From contig NC_135244.1 of assembly GCF_947623445.1 (NCBI RefSeq), positions 1,674,001 to 1,738,000 of the forward strand: 64,000 bases of DNA, written 5' to 3'. Shown here one piece after another: positions 45,199-62,895 of the stretch. The stretch is from Clavelina lepadiformis (lineage: Eukaryota > Chordata > Ascidiacea > Aplousobranchia > Clavelinidae). The notes beneath the pieces were generated by a model. The model did not search any database, was not told where the DNA came from, and saw nothing but the letters and a program-made list of their open reading frames with translations. The stretch's first letter is position 1; each line of letters starts with the position of its first letter. Made by a program: the position numbers and the translations under genes.

Positions 45199-47503
45199 TC
45201 ACTCAGTGTCTAATCGCACTTGGAATGTAAACTTATCATTTGTGTTTTTTTCAACATATTCTGTTACATCAGTTCTCAACTGATGCAGCATAAAGTTGCT
45301 GGCATCGCTGGTCGCTAGTGCAGGAAGAACGACCGAAAACAGCTGGAGCTTAGGAAATCTACGCTTTAGAGTTGCAGTTTTCGTCAAATCTTTGTTCGGG
45401 AACCCCGATAAAAAAGCGAGTAACAGTCTTTTGATGAACCTCCATGTTAATTTCGGTTCATTTATTACAAATGTGTTTAACGGGCTGCAATGCTTTTGCG
45501 AATGGATCAAATCGACCAAATCCTGGGCTTGGTCATCCACCAAACCGCAATGCTTGAAGCTGAGCTTTTCCATGGCCATGAAAGGTTTGTGAATAAGAGA
45601 AAGAAACTTCTTCCACACGTCTGAGTTCCTCGAAAGGCAAGTTTCAAAGGAAAACGTCATCTGAGGCAACAAGTACGTGATTGGCCATAATTGACAGTTC
45701 CCTTGACTACAAGCAGACAACCACTCCAACAGATCTGTTGTGACACACCCATTTGAAAAGTTCAACGACAGCAAATTCTTTGGTAGACGTGCCGGGTTGT
45801 TCACCTTGTAACCAGCAGCATTTGCTGGGCCAAAAGACATTCGTATCCGGCTTAGCGTTATGTGCTTCAGGTGAGGCCATTTGGCGAAAACGTCATTCCA
45901 TAACTCGTAGGTCTAATAAACAATTGCAGACAAGTTATAAAAATGTTTTAGCAATTATACGAAAGTTGAAAAGAGTAAAAGTATTATTAAAATGTTACAT
46001 ATCGGCCTTTAAGAGGTTTTACCTCAGAGAAGGTAAGTGTAGTTATTTTTGAAGTCCACGAAGCAAAAGTAAATTGTTCTAATTCAGTTATACGAGACAA
46101 TAAGTCCTTAAGTTTCAGCATTGATGCAGGGTCATGATGACTGAAGTTAAGTTTAAGAATCTCGGTCGGATTTTCTAAGTTCTGAAGAATGGATTTCGTC
46201 ACAGGCAGAGACAAGCTTTCCAAACTGTGAACAAAAAATGTCAAAAATTAAAAAATGCAATTTGATAATTTATTGTAAAACGTTGGAAACAGTTGCTAAT
46301 TCTTTCAGAAAACTTCACTAAACATTTTCACAAGTTTCCATATTTCTAATGAATCATTAAAAATGAAGTCCACAATTTAAAAACTACCTGATCGAAGCCG
46401 TGTTTACGGTAAAACCGTGCGAAGACGATTTTCGCATCAAAGCCCAAAACAAATCAAAATATGGTGACCCAAAGGCGACCACCTCCACTTTGATAGAAGG
46501 CGCAATTTTTACATCTTCTGTAAAAAATTTTGTAAGTTTATCATGTAAAATTTTTCAAATACCAACCGTTATTTATTAGCACGTCTCAAATGTATTTACC
46601 GTTGTCTTCTGAAGCAGGTGATTTTCTACTTTTATTTCTTGCCTGGATTCGTTGAAGTTCCCTATCAAGAACAGATACGGTTTGTCCTAAGCTCAGCTGA
46701 TTTCCATTGTGTTGACGTAAGTCTAAATCTAATTTATCTTGTCTGCTATGTGTTATAATGTTGTTTTTGGTATTCATGTTCAATCCATCTGGGTTAGTTT
46801 TACAGACTTGAATGGAAACTGCGCCGCTACGCCAGTTTTCAAATTGTGGCACCGCGTACCGGTAACCCCGCTGGCACTGCTTTGACATTTTCACGCTGAC
46901 GTCTTCTTGCCAGATTTTATTAGAAAGGAAGAAACCTTCGACCGCGTATTCAACCAGCAAATCACACGTCCGTGAACTTAATTGATCGTGAGCAGATTGC
47001 TCAATAACTTGCCACGGTGAAAACGTCTTGTCCGTATACGTGATCATCAAAATGTGAGTGCAGTTTCTTAACAACACGTGAGCCCTAAGCATCAACTTCT
47101 TATACCAGTCATTGCACAGGTGGTAAGCATGTTGAGGGATTTCCCAATGATCTATTGGTACGTCTTTACTGCAAATACATCCATCCAAAATACGTATGAA
47201 GAACTTTAGTACATCTAGTTTGATAGGCTTCGGCCAGGTTTCATCACTTACAAACTGGTAGAATAACTTCGTGGAACAAAATATGCTGTCTTCGTGTATT
47301 AAGCGTTTAAACATTGCCCAAGCGAGCTTTTTCCTTCCAAGGTTATACAAAGATTCCGAATTCATTTTGTTTTTAATTAATCTACAGATTTTGTCAATAT
47401 GTAAAATTGTCCACAAAACCTTTGAAAAAGAACACGAAAGATTAAGAACTCTATCTACTGTCGTCGAATTAAAAGCTTTAGCTCTAAATTGCTTCATTTT
47501 CAT
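45199..47503 (-). CDS. Leucine-rich-repeat-like protein, 649 residues
   Basis: Four exons: 47503-46600, 46517-46388, 46224-46023, 45912-45199. Phases agree at every GT-AG junction and the total is 1950 nt. Exon 1 (301 residues) is helical and Trp/Cys-containing with a basic, glutamine-rich end. From exon 2 on, spaced hydrophobic patterns resemble irregular leucine-rich repeats (LESLSLPVTK, EILKLNFSHHD, LKHITLSRIRM, LLSLNFSNGC, MEKLSFKHCGL). No signal peptide or TM segment is present, so it is probably intracellular. The layout of a helical N-terminus plus C-terminal LRRs is reminiscent of elongin-binding LRRC41, but I cannot confirm a BC box, and the identity is tentative. The start ATG is the first in the frame. 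Confidence 0.65.
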
Positions 47504-48069
47504 TAGAAAATGATTTTTACAAACACTTTAATTTCAAAGCTCAGTCCAAAATATCTTGCAATTTCTTTTAAATAAAACGTAAACTGGATAACAAAACTTT
47601 AAAATATTTCTTCTTTATCTACAAATGACTTTTCTACCACGCTCTAAGTTAACTCTGCTATTGCAAGCGCTGTCGCTGTTTTTATGACTTGCATTAATTA
47701 TGTCAAAGAAAAAACGCCCACAAGCGACATATGTTTATCTAGGTTTACAAGCTGTTGCCAGATGAAAAAGATTGCCGTCTCCATTCTATCGGTTTTAATT
47801 ATTGTTTCTTTTTGATTTTTATGCATAGCTCGTACATGGGTAAACTTTTTCCTTAAAAATGTAACAATATTTTTTAAAACAGTTTTTGTTGGAGGAAAGT
47901 AGCGGTTTGTCAAAAATGAACTCAGAGTTTGCAAGGTATAAAGAACACGTTAGTGGGAAAATTATTATCAATTTTTCTTGAAGCTTTTATACTAACAGAA
48001 GATATTCTACATAAATTGCTGCAGTTTTTTCATTTGTGTTTATGTTAGACTGTGACGGATAAGTCTGTT
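47504..48069. other. Gap, nothing recognised
   Basis: Upstream region of the LRR gene. A 78-codon minus-strand ORF at 47698-47934 has no motif. Confidence 0.35.
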
Positions 48070-48237
48070 CTACCCTGCAATTTTCTTAACGAGGTAGCTC
48101 ACGACTGTCGCAACAACCGCAGTCACCGCTGCAATGACTCGCACGGTCAATCCCACCTTTTCATAAAACGTTAACAACAAGTAGAACTTTAACTGCTGGC
48201 CTGAATTAGTACTAAAATACTCGTCCAAGAGCCACAA
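48070..48237 (-). CDS. Possible terminal exon with C-terminal membrane anchor
   Basis: After an acceptor-like TTGTTATAG the frame is open for 55 codons to TAG at 48070. It ends with a hydrophobic segment (VRVIAAVTAVVATVVSYLV) followed by KKIAG, as in tail-anchored proteins. No upstream exon was found, and the DNA could instead be the end of a dispersed repeat. Confidence 0.3.
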   Translation of the reverse strand: MWLLDEYFSTNSGQQLKFYLLLTFYEKVGLTVRVIAAVTAVVATVVSYLVKKIAG

Positions 48238-48439
48238 CTATAACAAAGTCTGTCTCCCAGCCGGTTACATCTAGAATGATCATGACGAAGTCAGTCACCC
48301 TTCTCGTTTTAACACGCTGCACGCCGATCCAATCAACCGAGGGGGAGAATGAGATCAGAGAGATGGCCTTAGGCCCATGCAAATAAAAACTTGCGTGTGA
48401 ACGAAATAAAGAGCGCCACTAGAATAAACACATAAAAAC

Positions 48440-48890
48440 ATGACAAGTAAACGGTATATTATGTGGGGTCTAACCTCATTTTCAAAACATCTGGGAAAAG
48501 AGGAAATTAAATACAAATATATCGTTACAGCACCAATAAGCTTTTGCCGTCCATTCTTTGTTATTGTCGCAATTGTATTGAAGCTTATGTCATGCATGGG
48601 CAGGTCAAGATGGAGAACAACTGAACGGAAGGTGATGGCGTAATAGGTTTCCAATGAACCAGATACCTGTGGATGTGGGCACATGAATTATAGAGCTATG
48701 AAATTTTTTATCTTTGATTTTTAGGTTGCTTGCGCAATACAGATCTATTGATGAGCTGGGGCCTTTGGATTTCATTTCGAAAAAGCAAATATATATTGAC
48801 GATGTGACGATCATAGAAAGTATTATGACGTACAAATGCTCGACAATGCCTCGCGGCGTTATTATAAGTGACACGGCGATTTTAAAATAA
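48440..48890 (+). CDS. Possible two-exon small protein, 109 residues
   Basis: Exon 1 48440-48603 (ATG at 48440, donor AG|GTCAAG) and exon 2 48725-48890 (acceptor TTTGATTTTTAG) join in phase 2. The second exon reads like real protein (DELGPLDFISKKQIYIDDV) and ends at TAA followed by ATTAAA 3 nt later. Exon 1 has a hydrophobic stretch (FFVIVAIVLKL). No family is recognised, and exon 1 is less convincing than exon 2. Confidence 0.35.
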
Positions 48891-51443
48891 GAATTAAATC
48901 GTTGTGTTGTTAATTGTTACTTAATCCAAATCCACACAGTCTGTCATCCTACTGCGCTTCTAACAAACCATTACGATTCTATTGTCCTGGTCATTGCACG
49001 TAGTAATTTTCTTCAAACGAAATTATTTGTCTTAACTGCGCAACTGGGTTAATCCAACTGAGACGACAAAAATATGTGTCAGACGACAAAAATTAGAACG
49101 ACCTCGTGGGCGATTGTGTCAGTTGGAAGGATTTGAATTTCAACCTCAATATTATCGAACAAAACATCTGTTTTACTTTATACTCGAGAGAAAACCCTAT
49201 CGACTTTAAACATATTGCGTATAAGTGGGAGACTAGGTCTAATAACAAGATCATAATTATAAAGATTTTAATAATCTTTTCTTAACTTGGAAAGCTTATT
49301 ATAAACCATTGTGTGTGTTATTACGGTCGCCTAGTTTAAATTTGCTATTTTTTGTTTCAGTTTATTTTTTTCCATTGATTTTTCTGCGTAATTAAAGTTT
49401 TGTTTGTTCATTCATCAACGCGCAGCATTACAAAGCAAAATACGCCGCGTTCTCTGGTCTATAAGGTATTAATCCAAAATCGTTCATTCATGGTTTTAAT
49501 ACTCGTCAAAACTTTGGGTCGAAAAGTTTTTTATGTCTTTCTGGCAAAACCGCGCAACCGTTTAAATCCATTGTTCTTCTGTATAGGAAACTACCTCTCA
49601 ATCGCTACTCTTCGCTTTTTGTTTCAATCCTTTGTCTTTTGTTAGATTTTACCCGAATATAATTATTTTCGAAATGAAAAGTGATGAGACAAAATTTCTG
49701 TAAATATTTCAATATCAAGTCCTTTCATGAGAAAGTGATTGCATTGGAAGTTATAGATCGCAGTATGATAGTCTACATAAATTCTATCCGGTTTCATTAA
49801 CGAAGTTAGCGGTGCCCAAATTTTTTGAGCTACTTGGCAAAGGCACGTCAAAATGATAGACTAATAAACACACTACTATGACAAATGCTAAATCTGTCTG
49901 TGCTTTTACGTAATTGTTCGGTTATGCACATACAAAATTCAAAGATTTTGGTGTTAAAAAGCTTAAAAGTGGTTTCCGTGTTTGAAAAATAAATAAAACC
50001 ATGGTTATGACGAAATATCTTAATAAGTTTGGAATTATGTGCGTGCGATCGACTCGAAGAGGCAATCGACCGGCCGATGGCGATGCTGGATCTGCCTGAG
50101 AACTGTACACAGTATGACCGGGTCGGCTTTAATCAATGAAATTTGCCGACATCGACAATAAGTTAACAATGCCAATAACAATGAGCAGAAAATTCAACCC
50201 CTGATGGCGTGGGAAGTCAGTTTTGAAAGTGCGGAAGTCTCTGCTTAATTGGCATTGACCACCTTTAACCTTCACTACATCGACAGCTCATTCATGCTTA
50301 AACATCGCCTCATAAATGCTTAAATGTGTTTTATTGGAAATTTAGATTTGTATTATGATTTACGTAATAATTGAGAGTGCGGCACAGGACCAATGCAGAA
50401 ATAACAATGATTCTTCCACCTTTCCCACTTGCATCATACAATTAGGGTTTTAGACGCATATTTTTTACATAATCGTTCACATTAAGGTAGCTTCAAAAAT
50501 TGGGAAAGCACCGGACTGAAAATGAAACTTTTACGCCAAAGACGCGAAACATTTTGCGAATTTTGGCGCACAAGTTATTTATTTGACATTGTTGCGTATA
50601 AATGCTATAGAGCGTCTTTATAAACGCTGACGCTGAATTTATGACGCTTTCATTAATTTTATGAAAGAAATTGTTTACAATCAGTCTCCTGCCAATAATG
50701 ATGCGAATAACAAAAGTCACGTTACAATAAATAGACGAAGAAAACTCATGCTAAATGCGGTTGTTAGTAATTATAAAAATTGGTGTATGACACTACAAAC
50801 GTCATCAACAATATAAAATTTATACAATTCCGATAGTTATAACTTGAAATTTTAAACGCAGTCAGGTTTTTCTCATCCGAGACTTAGTTATCGGGAATAT
50901 TGGGAATTTTTGCAAAATGGGCGTGTCCCAGTATCATCTTCACCTTGACCTATGGAAAAGGCTAATCTGTAGCGCTTTCGCTGAGCTAACAGCCCAAGCT
51001 GTTATGGGATCTGTCTTCTTTTTGCACTAAATGGAAACGACCAAACACAAAACATGCCATTTAAAGACCGAGGCTACAAGGACAATTTTGAATGCAGCTG
51101 GACGCCAACATTTGTTTACTATCGTTGTTTTAATCATTCTTAAGCACTTGATAGTATTGCCCTGACTTCAACTTGCGATTCTTGATCTTAAATTGAGATC
51201 ATATTCTTAGTGTGTATTCTCCAATTCAAGATTTTTTAATCTTTTTTTTTCCACAGACACTATAAATAAAATTTTAAAGCCTGTTGACATGCATAGACAA
51301 AAATTCCGAAAATGTGTTTCGGTTACTTATGATGTCTGTATAAGCAAGCACATCTATCGCTATGCTTATGACGAACGCCGTTATGCTTTATGCCTGAATC
51401 GATAGATAAAGTTCATTGAAATTCAATCAAATCTTAACAAACT
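48891..51443. other. Gap, nothing recognised
   Basis: AT-rich intergenic DNA with only short ORFs. Confidence 0.4.
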
Positions 51444-51449
51444 TTTATT
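51444..51449 (-). other. Poly(A) signal of the GH9 gene
   Basis: AATAAA on the minus strand, 126 nt after the stop codon of the GH9 gene; the only canonical signal seen close by. Confidence 0.6.
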
Positions 51450-51574
51450 ATAGGACTGACAAAGGAATTATCATTACAAATCTATTTAAGTTAAATTAAC
51501 ATTAAATTGAGAAGAATCAGGGTCAAAATCAAATCACAAGTATTCAGTTTGGTCCAGTCTAGTCCAGGGTGCAG

Positions 51575-58330
<6,756 letters not shown>

Positions 58331-59245
58331 AATCTTGTCTCTTACTGTTTCACTGCTGCTTAAAATTTAGTAAAATCGTATCAATAGAATTATCTTTATC
58401 GTGTGCTTCTCTAACTAAATCGCGAATGCATCGAGCGTGTCTCTATTATACTTGGGGCAAACTTACTGGTTGCGTAATCAGTTAATCACTGTCTTGCCTT
58501 TTTCTGCTTTCCACAAGCCGCTTCCTCCTATGGCGTCACAAACGACAGTTATAGGAAGCGCTAATCATTTAAGAAAATAGTGACTAGACGGAAATATAAA
58601 TCACAATTCGCTCATTGTGGCAGCAACAAGACTGGTGTGATGCGCTCTGGAAGTGTTGGTGGTATTTACTAATGTGACAAACGTTTTGTGGCTGTCGCAT
58701 CCACAAATTTTGCACAACAGAGTTTGACTAAATAACGTAAGAACGACTACGTCATGATATAGACCTGATGGTTAAGAATAGTCGTACTGAGTGACCCGAT
58801 CAACTGCGCAAACGCTTTGAAATAAACAAGCTGACAGCAGCAGATCATAAGGCCTATACTTGTCTGTATCTCACGGCCACAAAGTTTTGATAGACCGATC
58901 GAAATTATGCTTGCACCTTCTGACAGATAACTTATAAAATTTTAGAAACACAGTTGCCAGTACTTATCAACAGGCCGGCTTCGTTTCTATTTACGCAATA
59001 TTAATTTGTTAACATATTTTGTTCATATTCCTCTTCTTTCTAAACAGCTGTTAATTGGGTAAGTAATAACTAAGGTAAATCGACTTTAGCAGAAATTGTT
59101 TAAAATTTTACATATGTTTGGTATTGGAACGTGGTGATATAGCTTTGAGGTCTAAATTAAAGCGTGTTAAATGTTTTAAAAGATTAATCTAATCAGACTA
59201 TAATATTTCTAAAATAAATAATAAATCGAAACAACTTTAACTTAC
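58331..59245. other. Between the GH9 and Ly6 genes
   Basis: Presumed GH9 promoter region and 3' end of the Ly6-mucin gene. 58919-58747 (-) is an open stretch with a good acceptor (TTATCTGTCAG) that would join exon 4 of the Ly6 gene in phase; it is a weak candidate for its last exon. Confidence 0.3.
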
Positions 59246-60915
59246 GCACGAAAGGTGTGGTGGAAAGCGTTGTTGCTGGGGTTGTAGTTGTAGTCGTAGT
59301 CGATGACGTAGTAGTTGACATCGTTGTAGTTGATGACGTGGTGCTGGGTGGAGACATAGTTGTAGATGATGATGAATTTGTAGTTGTAGACGACGTTGTA
59401 GTTGATGACGTTGTGGTTGGTGACGTAGTTGTAGGAGATGACGACTTTGTCGTTACTGACGATGTGCCAGTAGCTGTTGCAGCACTAGATGGCGTAGTTG
59501 AACTTTCTGTGCTAGCAGCCCTTGTTACTTCAGAGGTTGTCATAGATGTACTCAAAGCAGGTTCTAGAAACAAATTTCTTTGAACAAAACTGGGAATCAA
59601 ATCTAAAAAAGTTTACGTCTACAAGCCAAACTATACACAGCCAGTACTGTAGCTTTTTTCTGCGCAAAATAAGCGATCAGCATGCCATATGTTTTATTAT
59701 AATAACTTCTAATATTCAGTCCTTTGCAAAAAGATTTTACGGCAACATGAGCCACGGCGAGCCAAAGTTTAACGAACGTCATCAATTTTATAGACTAACC
59801 GGAGGCGTCTTCCAGTAAGTTACAAAGGTTGCCTTGGCAACAGTAGTAGCAGACGGAGTTTTCAGTGCCTGAGTTACAAGTGTTTGCGTTCTGCTGAGTC
59901 TGGCCTTCACAAGCTTGAGTTTGCTTACACAACTTTGTTATGCGTTTGATTCCCGAGTGAACGCGAATTTCATTCATACACGACCCCTGAAATCAAATCA
60001 AAATGAATCCGTTTTTGTTGCTTTCAGGCTTATGACTTATGACGTCACTCACCTGGTCGCCATTCGGGCAGGTTTGTGTATTTTGGTTGCAGACTTCGTT
60101 GGACGACTCTCCGTTGCAGAAGAAGCAACTTTCAGCTAAAATAAAAAATTAACCGGGCGATATTAAAGCAGTAGGGAATTGCAACATCATGAAACTGTCG
60201 AAACAATCACAGAAATACACGGCTAAGAATTTTCTGTATTTTTTTGAGAAGAAAATGCGCAAATCAACCTCATCTATGGTTTATTGTGGTGATGGAAACG
60301 AATGTTTTTGCATTTGCGCTTGGGTTGTGTTTCGCCCGGTATTTTTCTAACTGTAAAGTCTGAAATATTTATCTCTGGACCGAACTAAGTCTTCCCTCGA
60401 CTCAAATTCAGCAATGACTGAATCCTCACCGCTCGAACTTGATTACTGTTCCGGTTACTGTTTACTGATAGAATGATAGAAACATTTTCGTCTTGTTTCT
60501 ATTGTTACCGATTTTGATAACATTTATCAAAAATACTGAACATAAGAAGGCGCATTTCGCCCCATGGAATTACAAGCACAGTAAATGAAGCCTCCGGGTA
60601 TAAAACCCGCCTAACAATATTGATACACAGCAGTTCTCCCCCACTACAGACCACAGAAACAAGCAGTTTAACTTACATAGCATAGTTTAACATTGTATAG
60701 AAAGCTTGACAACTCCGACCTGTCTCCAATATGTGACACTTGTTAACGCTTTGAATAACTTGAAATACTGATACGTTTAAATCGCTTCTTGCTCATGCCT
60801 GTTTTGACTTTGCTGGGTTTTAAATGTACAACATATCCTCCCTCTATCACTTACCCGAGGCTCCGCTGAAACTGCACCCAACTATCAAAAACAGCTTCAA
60901 AAAGTTCAAAGCCAT
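59246..60915 (-). CDS. Ly6/uPAR three-finger protein with Thr/Ser mucin stalk (3' end open)
   Basis: Exons 60915-60855, 60135-60053, 59986-59800 and 59563-59246 join in phase (217 codons begun). Residues 1-20 form a signal peptide (core LKLFLIVGCSF). Exons 2 and 3 encode one Ly6/uPAR domain of about 88 residues with ten cysteines, starting ESCFFC and ending with the hallmark CCQGNLCN. Exon 4 is a 106-residue Ser/Thr-rich stalk (runs of TTTSSTTT), likely O-glycosylated. The exon 4 donor (GTGC|GTAAGT) is good, so at least one further exon, perhaps a GPI-anchor signal or TM segment, should follow; a candidate lies at 58919-58747. Ly6 proteins of this layout are usually cell-surface anchored. Ligand unknown. 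Confidence 0.78.
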
Positions 60916-62895
60916 CGTCGTTTAACAATCAAACTGCGTTTTAAAGCTTTAGTAAAGAAACGAATTTTTCAATTAAGTCACAGTAAACGCATAGAATATA
61001 ACTATTAAATAATGTTTTGAATGGATGAAATCAAGCCTAGTCATTAGAATAGATTAACTAGGTGACGTATTTGGTTACGTTGAAATGACATAAACGATGA
61101 TGAAGACCAAAATATGATTCACATTGTGCAAGAATGAGCAACCTAGTTTTATGTGGAGGGAAATTATTAATCAGTGTTTTATGACGACGGAATATTCTGG
61201 AACGGAAACTATAATAAAGTACTTAATTATCACAATGAATTAGAGAACTCAACTCGTTTTGAACAGCTGATCACCAAACGAAAAATAAAAATTAAAGGAT
61301 GAAGTTTAACGAAATTAAATAACAATATTGATCGAATAATGATACCAAATCTCCAAGTGTTTAGCAAGCCCGTAAAGACAAAGCAACTTCATAAATTTTT
61401 AATTCGTTTCATCAATTTTGTCTGTTGTAATTCACGCATATATTTTAACTAAGTCATGGAGCGTTGATTGGAGTCGTAAAAACAATATGTTCTGCATCTT
61501 TTCATTGTTGACGAAACACATCGCTCCCTTTTTAGCTTTGTCGTAGCGACTTCGTAACAAATATTATCAACCAGGTCATTTAATTCCGCAATAAAGATGG
61601 TATGAAGTTCATATACCTAATTTTTACAATTTCAAGTCCTGTAGATCTTTGCCTTGTCCTACGTCACGCAATCCATCTTTCACAAGATATCATGACCTTC
61701 TTGACAACTCTTGTATGTTTTGTAAAAACACTTTTGTGGGAAATATTAAACACCAAGTTTGTAAGTTTGTTATATTCAAAATGTTATGACTTTGTTATAT
61801 CACATCTATAAGTAAGATGTTTGTGTAGAACTCTATCGTTGTGAGATTACCAAAGTGTTACGTAGCCAATAGTTCCCTGTGCTTTCCTCTCTATACGGAT
61901 TCAAGCTCATCAGTAGATGAGATGAAATGTATGATGCGTATAACGAGTGATATCAAATGTACCCGTACTATAAGAACTGTTAAACTTTTATTTGTTTTTA
62001 GATGTATGCGCTATTTTAAATTAATTAAAACCCTTAAAAGTGGGTCTTAAATTGTCTGCTTATTACAAAGTTATACCATGCAATGAGCTAAATTGAGCAC
62101 ATGAGCTGCTGATAACTTGTAGTTGACGACGAATTTGATGATTTTTAATGCCTTGGTCTAATACAATGTTTTACTGTAAGTAAAGGTCTGCAAATATGTC
62201 AAACAAAACTGACTAATAGACAATATGCGTGGGGATAAAAATGCTTCAACTTTGTATTCATCTCCACATCTCGCATACATTTTACGACATCAAATCAAAC
62301 ATAGCGTAGAAAAAGTCAAACAGCAACCACAGATAAATTTTTCATAAGTAAAATATAATCACATAAATATCACAATACAACATCTTTAAATACCAAAAGA
62401 CATAAAAATCATATAATGTTTAAAGTGCAGTGTGCTTGAAAACGTCATTACTCATTACTCATTTAATAAAAACGGTGGTGTTTTTATAGTTGACTTTGAC
62501 TCAGAAGGAATGCTTTCGTTTAAGACATTCTCTGCTTCTTTTTCTGTGAAAATACCTAAAACTAAATTATCTTTGAACGTCATTTAAGATGTTTAAAAAT
62601 AATATCGTCCTAGTGGACAGTGTGTTGGATGGAGTGTTGTTTCCTTCACTGTAAGTCACTGATTCCTTTTTCGAAAAAGAAAGAAGTTTTTCAATTATTC
62701 AAAGATTCTTCTGCGAATATTCCTTGAAACAACTGCACTAAAGTTAACATGTATATTATAAGCATAGCCATGTAGCAAATAGTAGCATGTTGTTAAACAA
62801 GTCTTGTCATTTGATCAAGGATTTTTGTTGCTATGCAAGTTTACTTCGCAAAACGATGTACTCTAAACTATGTTTAGTAGATTCTTTAGATTATT
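60916..62895. other. Gap, nothing recognised
   Basis: AT-rich intergenic DNA. ORFs at 61602-61811 and 61841-62050 (+) lack motifs. Confidence 0.45.

Noticed and set aside
59211..59246. A 36-bp intron joining the Ly6 stalk exon to an immediate stop
   Set aside because: The intron would be too short and the resulting protein would lack any anchor; the true last exon is left open.
59257..59583. Plus-strand Val/Asp-rich ORF of 108 codons
   Set aside because: Antisense of the Thr/Ser-rich stalk exon of the Ly6 gene.
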